The notes beneath the pieces were generated by a model that did not search any database, was not told where the DNA came from, and was given only the letters and a program-made list of their open reading frames with translations. Position numbers and translations under genes: made by a program. From Oscillospiraceae bacterium (GTDB lineage: Bacteria; Bacillota; Clostridia; Oscillospirales; Oscillospiraceae), in NCBI GenBank assembly GCA_022800215.1, contig JAAWPV010000009.1, positions 1-35,427 of the forward strand: a stretch of DNA of 35,427 nt, read 5' to 3'. The first letter of the stretch is position 1. Each line of letters opens with the position of its first letter. Of the stretch, positions 7,712-18,128 are shown in pieces.

Positions 7712-9055
7712 TTATTCTGATTTTTCCAGCAGGACCACGCTTTCCACATGGGCGGTTCTGGGGAAGAGGTCCACGGCGGCGGCTTTTTGGACAGTATAGC
7801 CCAGGGCGGCGAACCGCTTGACATCCCGGGCCAGGGTGGCGGGGTCGCAGGAGACGTAGACCACCCGGGAGGGCCCCATCGACCCGATGGAGTGGACCAC
7901 ATCCTCCGCCAGTCCCTTCCGGGGCGGGTCCACCGTGATGAGATCGGGCCGCAGCCCCTCCGAGGCCAACTTGGCGGCCACGTCGGCGGCGTCTCCGCAG
8001 AAGAATTCCACATTATGTAAATCATTTCGGGCAGCGTTTGCCTTGGCATCCTCAATGGCCTCGGGGACGATCTCGGCACCGATGACAGTTTTGACCCGGC
8101 GGGCCAGGCACAGGGTGATGGTGCCGATGCCGCAGTAGAGGTCCACCGCCGTTTCGCTTCCGTCCAGTTGGGCAAAGTCCAGGGCCAGGTCATAGAGCTT
8201 TTCAGCCTGGGGGGTGTTCACCTGATAGAAGGAGGGCACCGATAGCTTGAAGGTCAGCCCGCACATCTCGTCCATGAGATGATCCTCCCCCCAGAGGGTG
8301 CGGTAGGAATCCCCTAAAATCACGTTGCTTTTCTTCTCATTGATCCCCAGCACAACGCCCCTAAGGCCGGGCTCGGCGGAGCGGAGGGCTTCCGCCAGCT
8401 CAGGTTCATGGGGAAGCGCTTTGCCGTTGACCAAAATGCAGCACAGGCTTTCCCCTCTGCGGTTGGTGCGGACGTAGAGGTGACGGAGAAGCCCCCGGCC
8501 GTTTTTTTCGTCGTAGGCGGGGATTTGATAAGTTGACATAAATTCCTTGACCGCCTGCCGAAGCCGGGCGGCGGGGAGGGGCTGTAAAAGGCAGTCCTCC
8601 ACATCGGTGACGGTGTGGGTCCGGGCGGCGTAGAAGCCGATGGCATCCCCGGAGATGGGAAATTGGACCTTATTTCGATAACGTTCCGTATTATCGGCGC
8701 CGCATATAACAGAAACCGGGGCTTCACAGGCGCCGATCCGCCGGAGGCAGTCTTCCACCTTTTGGCGCTTGAACTCCAACTCCTCGGCATAGCTCATGTG
8801 CCGGGTGGCACAGCCGCCGCAGTTTACATAATATGAACAATCCGGCTCCAACCGGGCGGGGGAGGGCTCTTCTGCCTTTACCACATGGCCCCAGGCGGCA
8901 GACTTACCCACCTTGTCCAGCTTTACAAGGCAGGTCTCGCCCCGGAGGGCGCCTGCAACGAAACAGGCCATGCCGTCGGGGAGGCGGGCCACCCCCTCGC
9001 CGTTTGTGCCGTAGCCCTGAATGGTGAGGGAGAGGGTGGGCAGCTTTTTTGCCAT
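7712..9055 (-). CDS. rlmD: 23S rRNA (uracil-C5)-methyltransferase, RlmD/RlmCD type
   Basis: A 447-residue SAM-dependent methyltransferase that makes 5-methyluridine in 23S rRNA. An N-terminal TRAM RNA-binding domain covers about residues 1-60. Iron-sulfur type cysteines follow in CSYYVNCGGC. The catalytic domain has ERYRNKVQFPI, FYQVNTPQAEKLYD, the SAM loop DLYCGIGTITL, DPPRKGL and the catalytic Cys in VYVSCDPATLARD. The start at 9055 is chosen because AAAGGAGGT lies just before it. Firmicute members may modify both U747 and U1939. Two XerD-arm motifs (8013-8023, 8821-8831) lie within the gene, in short AT-rich codon stretches. Confidence 0.95.
   Translation of the reverse strand: MAKKLPTLSLTIQGYGTNGEGVARLPDGMACFVAGALRGETCLVKLDKVGKSAAWGHVVKAEEPSPARLEPDCSYYVNCGGCATRHMSYAEELEFKRQKVEDCLRRIGACEAPVSVICGADNTERYRNKVQFPISGDAIGFYAARTHTVTDVEDCLLQPLPAARLRQAVKEFMSTYQIPAYDEKNGRGLLRHLYVRTNRRGESLCCILVNGKALPHEPELAEALRSAEPGLRGVVLGINEKKSNVILGDSYRTLWGEDHLMDEMCGLTFKLSVPSFYQVNTPQAEKLYDLALDFAQLDGSETAVDLYCGIGTITLCLARRVKTVIGAEIVPEAIEDAKANAARNDLHNVEFFCGDAADVAAKLASEGLRPDLITVDPPRKGLAEDVVHSIGSMGPSRVVYVSCDPATLARDVKRFAALGYTVQKAAAVDLFPRTAHVESVVLLEKSE
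8013..8023 (+). repeat. XerD-arm-like motif inside rlmD
   Basis: TTATGTAAATC, 9 of 11 matches to the dif XerD arm, with a further A on its 5' side as in the other copies. It lies within the codons for DLHNVEF of rlmD. Confidence 0.45.
8821..8831 (-). repeat. Exact XerD-arm motif inside rlmD
   Basis: On the minus strand this reads TTATGTAAACT, identical over 11 of 11 bases to the XerD arm of the B. subtilis dif site, and is preceded by ATA as in dif. It lies in the codons for YYVNC of the rlmD cysteine cluster. Confidence 0.55.
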
Positions 9056-9210
9056 GAAGGGACCTCCTTTCAGGAAAATCATGATATAGTCCTATCTTAC
9101 CACGGCGAGGGGTAAAAGGTAAAGAGGGAAGGCGGGAAAAAAGAAAGGGGCGTTGTGTTCGCGGGCCAAAAAGTTTTCTCAAAAACCGGTGGTTTTGTGT
9201 AACAAAAGGC

Positions 9211-9239
9211 TTCCACTTTTTCGGGAAATGGTGTATCAT
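9211..9239 (+). promoter_or_regulatory. Promoter of the C-S lyase gene
   Basis: A -35 TTCCAC, a 17-bp spacer and -10 TATCAT, 36 bp before the ATG at 9276. It is a fair sigma-A type match in an AT-rich stretch between divergent genes. Confidence 0.5.
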
Positions 9240-9275
9240 AGAATTACCATAAAAAATGGAAAGGACGGATCTCCT

Positions 9276-10466
9276 ATGAAGTACGATTTTACCAGTATCA
9301 TGGACCGGCACGGCAAGGACTCCATTGCCGTAGACGGCCCGGTGGAGGGCCTGAAGGAAGGCTTTGACGTCATCCCCATGCGGGTAGCCGACATGAACTT
9401 CCCCGCCTGCCCCACCATTATCGAGGCCATGGCCGAGCGCATCCAGCATCCCGCTTTCGGCTACTTCAAGCCCCGGGACGAGTACTTTGACTCCATCATC
9501 CGCTGGCACGAGAAGCGCAACGGCGTCACCGGCCTGACGAGAGAGTGTATCAACTACGCCAATGGCGTGCTGGGCGGCGTGGCCTCCGCCCTGGGAGTGC
9601 TTTGCTCTCAGGGAGATAAGGTGCTGCTCCACTCCCCCACTTACGTGGGTTTCACCGGCACCCTGCTGAACGCCGGCTATAAGATCATCCACTCCCCCTT
9701 GCAACTGGACGAGAAGGGCGTTTGGCGGATGGACTTTGAGGACATGGAGAAGAAAATCGTGGAGGAAAAGATACATACCACTATTTTCTGCTCCCCCCAC
9801 AACCCTTGCGGCCGCGTGTGGGAGAAGTGGGAGATCGAGAAGGCTATGGAGCTTTTCAAGAAGCATGACGTGTTTGTCATCTCTGATGAGATCTGGTCCG
9901 ACATTATTCTCACCGGACACAAGCACATCCCCACCCAGTCGGTGAGCGAGGACGCCAAGATGCGGACCGTGGCCATGTACGCTCCCTCCAAGACCTTCAA
10001 TCTGGCCGGCCTTCAGGGCAGCTACAGCATTGTCTACAACACCTGGATCCGGGACCGGATGATGAAGGAAGCCTCCCTGAGCCATTACAACTCCATGAAC
10101 GTTCTTTCCATGCACGCCCTCATCGGCGCCTATAAGGACGAGGGCTACCAGTGGGTGGATGAGCTGTGCGAGACCCTCACCGGCAACATCAACTACGGCT
10201 ATGATTACATCACCAAGCACTTTGACGGGGTGGAGGTCACCAAGCCCGAGGGCACCTACATGCTCTTCATCGACTGCACCAAGTGGTGCGAAAAGCACGG
10301 CAAGACCATCGACGACGTGCTGAAGGCCGGCTGGGCTGTCGGCGTGGCCTGGCAGAGCGGCGTGGCCTTCCACGGCCCCTGCCACATCCGCCTGAACCTG
10401 GCCCTGCCCCTGAGCCGCGTCCAGGAGGCCTTTGACCGGATGGACAAGTACGTATTCAACGCCTGA
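9276..10466 (+). CDS. PLP-dependent C-S beta-lyase, PatB/MalY family
   Basis: A 396-residue fold-type I aminotransferase-like enzyme of the PatB/MalY group. These cleave cystathionine or cysteine S-conjugates to pyruvate, ammonia and a thiol. Landmarks are VIPMRVADMNFPA near the N terminus, GVLGGVASAL, FCSPHNPCGRVW, SDEIWSDIIL with the PLP-binding Asp, and SKTFNLAGLQGS with the Schiff-base Lys. The C-terminal Arg lies in HIRLNLALP. The ATG at 9276 follows GGAAAGGACGG. It is monocistronic: own promoter upstream and a strong terminator directly after. Confidence 0.93.
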   Translation: MKYDFTSIMDRHGKDSIAVDGPVEGLKEGFDVIPMRVADMNFPACPTIIEAMAERIQHPAFGYFKPRDEYFDSIIRWHEKRNGVTGLTRECINYANGVLGGVASALGVLCSQGDKVLLHSPTYVGFTGTLLNAGYKIIHSPLQLDEKGVWRMDFEDMEKKIVEEKIHTTIFCSPHNPCGRVWEKWEIEKAMELFKKHDVFVISDEIWSDIILTGHKHIPTQSVSEDAKMRTVAMYAPSKTFNLAGLQGSYSIVYNTWIRDRMMKEASLSHYNSMNVLSMHALIGAYKDEGYQWVDELCETLTGNINYGYDYITKHFDGVEVTKPEGTYMLFIDCTKWCEKHGKTIDDVLKAGWAVGVAWQSGVAFHGPCHIRLNLALPLSRVQEAFDRMDKYVFNA

Positions 10467-10480
10467 GAACCGAGGAATGA

Positions 10481-10518
10481 AAAAGTCCCGGCGGGTCCCA
10501 AAGCCCGCTGGGACTTTT
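10481..10518. terminator. Intrinsic terminator after the C-S lyase gene
   Basis: A 15-bp stem (AAAAGTCCCGGCGGG pairing with CCCGCTGGGACTTTT, one G-T pair) with an 8-base loop, followed by more T. Its symmetric A and T flanks could allow both directions. Confidence 0.9.
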
Positions 10519-10540
10519 TACAGGGAAAGGAGTATTGATC

Positions 10541-11095
10541 ATGGCACGACTGAACGTGGGCGATAAAATGCCCGACATCACCTTCTCCACCCCCTACGAG
10601 CAGGGCCGGACCCTCAGCGAGACTGTAAGCCGGGTGAAGGGAAAGACGGCGCTGGTGTTTCTGCGCTACTACGGCTGCACCCTCTGTCAGTACAATATCC
10701 ATGTGTTCATGACCGAACATGAGAAAATCGCCGCCACCGGGGGCCAGATGCTGGTGGTCCTCCAGTCCGACCCCGGAAAGCTGGCCGCCCAGGTGGAGAA
10801 AGGCAAGCTGCCCTTCGACATCATCTGCGACCCGGAGCAGGCCATCTACAAGCTGTTGGATATCAAGCCCGCCGGCTCCAAAGAGGAGATGCGGGACGGG
10901 ACCACGGCGGACAAGATCGCTGCCTTGAAGGCCAAGGTCCCGGTGGAGTATACCCACGGCGAGTATGAGGGCAACGAGTTTCAGCTCCCCGCCACCTTCG
11001 TGGTGGAGCCCGACCTCACCGTCACCTACGCCGGCTACCACAAGACCATCGGCGACACCCCCAGCCCCGATGAGCTGGCGGCGCTGCTGAAGTAG
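10541..11095 (+). CDS. Peroxiredoxin-like AhpC/TSA family protein
   Basis: A 184-residue cytosolic thioredoxin-fold protein. The active-site region is FLRYYGCTLCQYN (Cys46 and Cys49), similar to the RxxGCxxCR pattern of AhpC/TSA_2-type proteins rather than the classic PxxxTxxC of typical peroxiredoxins. Strands such as ALVFLRYY and LVVLQSDP and the cis-Pro region LPATFVVEPD support the fold. The expected role is thiol-dependent peroxide or disulfide reduction; the physiological substrate is not evident. The ATG at 10541 follows AAAGGAG; a TTG six bases upstream is less likely. Terminators flank the gene. Confidence 0.85.
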   Translation: MARLNVGDKMPDITFSTPYEQGRTLSETVSRVKGKTALVFLRYYGCTLCQYNIHVFMTEHEKIAATGGQMLVVLQSDPGKLAAQVEKGKLPFDIICDPEQAIYKLLDIKPAGSKEEMRDGTTADKIAALKAKVPVEYTHGEYEGNEFQLPATFVVEPDLTVTYAGYHKTIGDTPSPDELAALLK

Positions 11096-11115
11096 GCGGT
11101 CAAAAACGGCAATTC

Positions 11116-11141
11116 ATCCCCCGGCTGAAAAGCCGGGGGAT
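11116..11141. terminator. Intrinsic terminator after the peroxiredoxin-like gene
   Basis: A perfect 11-bp stem (ATCCCCCGGCT / AGCCGGGGGAT) with a GAAA tetraloop, followed by TTTTT. Confidence 0.93.
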
Positions 11142-11177
11142 TTTTTATCCCTTTTGTTTACAAATTCTTCTTTTTTA

Positions 11178-11206
11178 TTGGGACGAGATGTGGTATACTC
11201 TATACT
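11178..11206 (+). promoter_or_regulatory. secA promoter
   Basis: A -35 TTGGGA, an exact 17-bp spacer and -10 TATACT, 45 bp before the secA ATG. An overlapping TATACT five bases earlier lacks a matching -35. Confidence 0.75.
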
Positions 11207-11251
11207 TGTAATATTACGCACACTCACCCCATAAGAAAGGTGACGAAGATA

Positions 11252-14014
<2,763 letters not shown>

Positions 14015-14016
14015 AA

Positions 14017-14048
14017 GAAACGCCCCCGCCTTGCGGTGGGGGCGTTTC
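14017..14048 (+). terminator. Intrinsic terminator-like hairpin after secA
   Basis: A 14-bp stem (GAAACGCCCCCGCC with GGTGGGGGCGTTTC, one G-T pair) and a TTGC loop, 3 bp after the secA stop. The T run is short (TTTC), so it may be leaky or act mainly as an mRNA 3' end. Confidence 0.7.
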
Positions 14049-14076
14049 CCGCCCTTCCTGTTCCATTTATGGGGCA

Positions 14077-14115
14077 CAACTATAATTGTTCGCAAAAAGT
14101 TTACAATTATAGTTG
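14077..14115. repeat. 13-bp perfect inverted repeat upstream of pgeF
   Basis: CAACTATAATTGT and its exact reverse complement ACAATTATAGTTG are separated by 13 bp. The arms are AT-rich in a GC-rich region, with a 26-bp centre-to-centre distance, which fits an operator with two half sites on the same helix face. A TATAAT lies in the left arm, but no good -35 is seen 17 bp upstream of it. Confidence 0.6.
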
Positions 14116-14177
14116 CATGGAAACGTCCCACCCTTGGGTGTGTTTTCCTTACATTTTGGAGGGGTTTTCAATCGTAT

Positions 14178-14188
14178 AGTTTACATAA
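14178..14188 (-). repeat. Exact XerD-arm motif upstream of pgeF
   Basis: The minus strand reads TTATGTAAACT (11 of 11 to the dif XerD arm), preceded by CTATA against TATA in dif. It ends 18 bp before the pgeF ATG, just upstream of the ribosome site. Confidence 0.55.
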
Positions 14189-14206
14189 TATAGAAAGGAG
14201 CCTTCC

Positions 14207-15016
14207 ATGGATCTTATTGATGTGACCCTGGGCCAAGTTCCAGTCCAGACCTCTCACCGCCTCACCGCGGCGGATGTCCCCCACGCTTTTACCACCCGTC
14301 TGGGCGGTGTGTCGGAGGGGATCTACGCCTCCCTGAACCTGGGGAAGGGCCGAGGGGATGACCTCCAGAACGTCCGGGAGAACTACCGCCGGGTCTGTGC
14401 TGCCCTTGAGGTTGACATAACTAAGATGGTATTCTCCAACCAGGTCCACGGGGACGTGGTGCGGCGTGTTACTATGGAGGACGCCGGCAAGGGGCTGGAC
14501 CGTCCCACGGACTATGAGGCCGACGGCCTGATTACAAATGTACCCGGCCTCACTTTGGTGGTGTTTGGGGCCGATTGCCTGCCCATCCTCCTCTGTGACC
14601 CAGTGAAAAAGGTCATCGCTGCCATCCATGCCGGCTGGCGGGGCACTGCTCTGGGCATTGCAGAGCGGGCGGTGGAAAAGATGGTGGGGGACTACGGCTG
14701 TGACCCCGGTCACATCCTGGCCGCCATCGGCCCCGGCATCTCCAAGTGCTGCTTTGAGACGGGGGAGGATGTGCCCCAGGCCATGAGAGAGGCCCTGGGG
14801 GCGGCGGCCGAACCCTATATTATGGAAAGTGGGAACGGTAAGTTCCACGTGGACTTGAAGGGCATTAACGCCCTGCGGCTCCAGCGGGCCGGGGTGCTGT
14901 CCACAAACATAGACACCTCCCCTGATTGCACATTATGTAAACCAGAAAAATATTGGTCCCACCGTTATACCAAAGGCCAGCGGGGCAGCCAGGCCGCCCT
15001 CATCAGCCTGAAATGA
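14207..15016 (+). CDS. pgeF: Peptidoglycan editing factor PgeF (multicopper-polyphenol-oxidase-like, YlmD/YfiH)
   Basis: A 269-residue protein of the YlmD/YfiH family, formerly annotated as laccase. PgeF prevents wrong amino acids such as L-Ser from staying in position 1 of the peptidoglycan stem peptide, and homologues act on purine nucleosides. The Zn-binding Cys-His-His set is visible: NQVHGDVV, GADCLPILLCD and HAGWRGTALG. The late CKPEKYWSHRYTKGQRGSQAALI is typical for the C terminus. The ATG follows GAAAGGAG. The stop overlaps a possible ATG of the next gene. An XerD-arm motif lies upstream and another inside (14933-14943). Confidence 0.93.
   Translation: MDLIDVTLGQVPVQTSHRLTAADVPHAFTTRLGGVSEGIYASLNLGKGRGDDLQNVRENYRRVCAALEVDITKMVFSNQVHGDVVRRVTMEDAGKGLDRPTDYEADGLITNVPGLTLVVFGADCLPILLCDPVKKVIAAIHAGWRGTALGIAERAVEKMVGDYGCDPGHILAAIGPGISKCCFETGEDVPQAMREALGAAAEPYIMESGNGKFHVDLKGINALRLQRAGVLSTNIDTSPDCTLCKPEKYWSHRYTKGQRGSQAALISLK
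14933..14943 (+). repeat. XerD-arm-like motif inside pgeF
   Basis: TTATGTAAACC, 10 of 11 matches to the dif XerD arm, with an A on its 5' side. It encodes part of TLCKPEK and contains the rare codon TTA in an AT-rich stretch. Confidence 0.5.
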
Positions 15017-15024
15017 GGCCCGCC

Positions 15025-16554
15025 ATGAAGAAGAACCAACTGCCCGTTCTGGGCTTGACCCTGGCTCTGCTCCTCACCGCCTGCACCGCTCCCGGCCAGG
15101 CGGAAGTTGCCCCTGAGCCTACTCCTACCCCCACCCCGGTTGTGGTGACCGAGACCCGGCCCTTTGCTCTGCCCTGCTACCCTGCCGGGGGCTTTCACCC
15201 CATCACCGGGTCCAACCGGCTGAACCTGACCCTGGCCCCCCTTCTATACCGGGGCTTGTTTGCCCTGGACAGCAGCTTTGAACCGCAGAAGGACCTGTGC
15301 GAAAGTTACAGCGTCAGCGAGGACGGTCTCACCTGGACCTTCGCGCTGACTGCGGCGAACTTCTCCGACGGTACTCCGTTGACTTCCGCAGAGGCTGCCG
15401 CTTCCCTGGAGCTTGCCAGACAGAGCAGCCGCTACGGTGGCCGGCTCTCCGGCGTGGCCCGGGTGACGGCGGGAGAGGGGGTAGTGGTGCTGACTCTGAC
15501 TCGGCCCAACGGGGCCTTGCCTGCTCTGCTGGATATCCCCATCGTCAAGGAGACGGAGGACCCGCAGAGGCCCCTTGGCACCGGCCCCTATGCCCTTACC
15601 GAGGGGACGGAGGGCCTGGAGTTTACCGCCCAGCGGGAGGCTGTGCCCCTTCCCACCATTCCTCTCCGCACGATTGGAGCCAGCGACGATCTGGTCTACG
15701 CTTTTGACGCCCGGGAGGTATCTCTTGTGGACACAGATCTGACAGGGGCTAACGCCCTGGGCTTCTCCGGCCGGTTTGAGACCACAGACTACGCCACCAC
15801 CACCTTTTTATATGTGGGCCTCAATATGGAAAGCGGGCCTTGCCAGGAGGTGCCGGTGCGGCAGGCTTTGGCCCGGATTTTTGACCGGGAGGATCTGGTG
15901 GAGCGGCTTTTGGCGGGCCACGCCAGGGCTTCCGCTCTGCCGGTTCACCCCGCCTCATCTCTCTATGATTCCGCCCTGGCGTCTTCTCTGAGCTGTGATC
16001 CGGAGGCGGCCCAAAGCCTTCTCACCGCTGCTGGCTGGACCCTGAGCGAGGAGGGGCGGCTCCAGAAAAACCGCAGCGGCCTGAGCCTCAGGCTGGTGGT
16101 GAACCAGGACAACACCTATAAGGTGCGCCTGGCGGACGCTTTGGGGGAGGCTCTGGAGGAGATGGGAATCGCCGTCACTGTGGACAAGCTGCCTTGGGAC
16201 GATTTTGTCAGCGCCTTGGAAAAGCAGGATTTTGACCTTTATCTGGCCGAGACCAATTTGACGGCCGACTTTGACCTGGAGACCCTGTTGGGAGCCGCCG
16301 GAACTCTTAATTATGGCGGCTTTCGGGATGCTGAGACCGCCCAACTGCTGGAGACGTACCACGCCGCCCAGGGAGAGGACCGGACCCAGGCCGCCGCCCG
16401 GCTCTATGCCCGGGTGGCTGAGCTGAGCCCCATAGTCTCCCTCTGCTTCAAAAACGGCTCTCTTCTCACCCAGTGGGGGCAGGTCAGCGGAGCCAGCCCC
16501 ACCCAGCGGGATGTGTTTTACGGCCTGGAAGGCTGGACCATCGCCCAATTCTGA
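15025..16554 (+). CDS. Extracellular solute-binding lipoprotein, family 5 (peptide type)
   Basis: A 509-residue lipoprotein. The signal peptide ends in LLLTAC with Cys20 lipidated, followed by a Pro/Thr-rich spacer (EPTPTPTPVVV). The body fits SBP_bac_5: LNLTLAPLLYRGLFALDSSF, DLCESYSVSEDGLTWTFAL and FSDGTPLTSAEA early, then VPVRQALARIFDREDLV and SLYDSALASSLSCDPEAAQSLLTAAGW late. Family members deliver oligopeptides, nickel or murein peptides to an ABC importer. No ABC permease or ATPase genes lie nearby, so the partner must be elsewhere. The ATG at 15025 has GAGG at good spacing; an in-frame ATG at 15013 overlaps the pgeF stop. Linkage to pgeF hints at cell-wall peptides (inference). Confidence 0.88.
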   Translation: MKKNQLPVLGLTLALLLTACTAPGQAEVAPEPTPTPTPVVVTETRPFALPCYPAGGFHPITGSNRLNLTLAPLLYRGLFALDSSFEPQKDLCESYSVSEDGLTWTFALTAANFSDGTPLTSAEAAASLELARQSSRYGGRLSGVARVTAGEGVVVLTLTRPNGALPALLDIPIVKETEDPQRPLGTGPYALTEGTEGLEFTAQREAVPLPTIPLRTIGASDDLVYAFDAREVSLVDTDLTGANALGFSGRFETTDYATTTFLYVGLNMESGPCQEVPVRQALARIFDREDLVERLLAGHARASALPVHPASSLYDSALASSLSCDPEAAQSLLTAAGWTLSEEGRLQKNRSGLSLRLVVNQDNTYKVRLADALGEALEEMGIAVTVDKLPWDDFVSALEKQDFDLYLAETNLTADFDLETLLGAAGTLNYGGFRDAETAQLLETYHAAQGEDRTQAAARLYARVAELSPIVSLCFKNGSLLTQWGQVSGASPTQRDVFYGLEGWTIAQF

Positions 16555-16582
16555 CGATTTTCTGACAAAACGCCCCACCGTC

Positions 16583-16612
16583 TTGACGGCCCCCTAAAGC
16601 CTTACCTATAAT
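16583..16612 (+). promoter_or_regulatory. Promoter of the VanZ-response regulator pair
   Basis: A -35 TTGACG, an 18-bp spacer and a perfect -10 TATAAT, 41 bp before the VanZ ATG. Confidence 0.8.
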
Positions 16613-16653
16613 GGAAATAGGAAAACAGCCATTTTAGGGAAGGAGAGCTTTTC

Positions 16654-18063
16654 ATGCACGATTTTTTGCAGTTGATCCTCCATATGCTCCATTATGGATT
16701 TCGGCGCTTTCTGGCGGTGGCTGGAATTTGCCTTCTGCTGGTGGGGATCGCTTATCTGGTGTACCGCAGGAAACACCAGCCGGGAGATACCTTTCCCTGG
16801 GGTAAGGCTCTGGCTTTTGTGCTTTTGGCCGGCTATACGGCGGTGCTGCTCTACGTCACTCTGCTGCGGCAGGTGGGGGGCGGCAGTCAACAGATGAATC
16901 TGCACCTCTTCCTGGCCTGGCGGGAGGCCTGGAACAACTTCTCGCTGCAAAACTGGCTGAATGTCTTTCTGAACATAGCTTTGTTCCTGCCCCTGGGCTT
17001 TCTTTTGCCCTTTCTGGGGAAAGCGTTTCAGAGCTGGGCCACCCCGGTTGTGGGGCTTGCAGTCTCCCTTGCCGTGGAGACAGCCCAGTATCTGCTGGAG
17101 CGGGGCATGTTCGATGTGGATGACCTTTTTACCAACTCTCTGGGGGCTTTGCTGGGCTTCTGTTTTGCTATGCTGCTGCTCCGGCTCTTCCCGGGCCGGG
17201 GAAAATCCCGGCGGGGCTGGGCGCCCTATCTGGCCTGTCCTGTGGCCTTTGGCGTGTTTCTTCTGGGGCTGTTTGGCTGGTATGCCGTCAAGCCCTACGG
17301 CAACCTGCGGGAGGCCTCCGCCTACACCTATGACCTCCGGAGCCTGAACTGGCAGGTACAGTGCCAGTTGGACGATGCCGTCCAACTTGTGCCCACCTAT
17401 TGGGCGGAGCCCTTCACCAAGGAGACCTGCGAGGTCTTTGGGGCAGAATTTGCCCGCACCGCCGGTATCGAGTTTCCCGACGCCTACTATTACGATGACC
17501 TAACCATATTTTCCAACCATTCCACTGGGGACTTTCTCAACGTCACCTACCATGACCGCAGCTACGAATACAGCGCCTCCTCCTGGGGCCTCACCGGCAC
17601 GGAGGGGGAGGAGGAAACACTTCGGGGGAAGCTGGCCGCTTTTGGGATCCAAATTCCGGCCCAGGCAGAATTCACCTATGAAGGAGACGGTTGGCACAGC
17701 TTCACCGCTAATCTGGCGCCTGTCGGCGATCAGGTGGTCAATGGGACGCTCCGGTGCGAGTATCTGGAAAACGGCCGGATCGGCGAGATCGAAAACGCTA
17801 TTGTTACCCTGTCCCCCTATCGCGAGGAGGAGGTCATCAGCGCCCGGGAAGCCTTTGACCGCCTGCAAAGGGGAAAGTTCCAGGGGGCGGAGGGCCTGGC
17901 CCGTCTGGAGCCGGAAGGGGTGCGCGTTCTGTCCTGCGCCCTCACTTACCGGTCGGATACGAAGGGCTGTTACCAGCCGGTCTATGAATTCCTTTTGGAG
18001 CCTGTGGGCGCGGATATACCGGGCGTCGGCCCGGGGACGTACCTTATCCCGGCGATGAAATAG
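16654..18063 (+). CDS. VanZ-domain membrane protein with large C-terminal extracytoplasmic domain
   Basis: A 469-residue protein in two parts. The N-terminal part (about residues 1-205) has around five membrane helices and the VanZ pattern: YVTLLRQVGG, then NVFLNIALFLPLGFLLPF, then VETAQYLLERGMFDVDDLFTNSLGALLG. A further helix (about 192-210) leads to a soluble domain of roughly 250 residues, predicted outside. Its last part (REEEVISAREAFDRL, VLSCALTYRSD, QPVYEFLLEP) resembles YycI/YycH-type extracellular regulatory domains. VanZ proteins affect glycopeptide or lipoglycopeptide susceptibility by an unclear mechanism. The ATG follows GGGAAGGAGAG. The response regulator gene follows after 65 bp. 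Confidence 0.85.
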   Translation: MHDFLQLILHMLHYGFRRFLAVAGICLLLVGIAYLVYRRKHQPGDTFPWGKALAFVLLAGYTAVLLYVTLLRQVGGGSQQMNLHLFLAWREAWNNFSLQNWLNVFLNIALFLPLGFLLPFLGKAFQSWATPVVGLAVSLAVETAQYLLERGMFDVDDLFTNSLGALLGFCFAMLLLRLFPGRGKSRRGWAPYLACPVAFGVFLLGLFGWYAVKPYGNLREASAYTYDLRSLNWQVQCQLDDAVQLVPTYWAEPFTKETCEVFGAEFARTAGIEFPDAYYYDDLTIFSNHSTGDFLNVTYHDRSYEYSASSWGLTGTEGEEETLRGKLAAFGIQIPAQAEFTYEGDGWHSFTANLAPVGDQVVNGTLRCEYLENGRIGEIENAIVTLSPYREEEVISAREAFDRLQRGKFQGAEGLARLEPEGVRVLSCALTYRSDTKGCYQPVYEFLLEPVGADIPGVGPGTYLIPAMK

Positions 18064-18082
18064 ACCCTGCAAAACTGTGGAA

Positions 18083-18098
18083 TGTTTCACATGAAACA
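18083..18098. promoter_or_regulatory. parS-like ParB binding site
   Basis: TGTTTCACATGAAACA differs by one central base (A for G at position 9) from the canonical 16-bp parS TGTTTCACGTGAAACA. The flanking AA and TT extend the symmetry to 20 bp. It lies between the VanZ and response regulator genes, 30 bp before the latter's start. A palindromic operator for the neighbouring regulator is the alternative. Confidence 0.6.
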
Positions 18099-18128
18099 TT
18101 TGTTTGATAAACGGAGAGGTGAAAAAAT

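Noticed and set aside
8904-10385. Long minus-strand open frame antisense to the C-S lyase gene
   Set aside because: Shadow of the PLP enzyme gene, low-complexity composition, and it runs into the rlmD start.
11155-11168. Further XerD-arm motif at GTTTACAAATT, and at 14099-14110
   Set aside because: Only the first six or seven bases match; the ATAA part is broken, so they were not counted.
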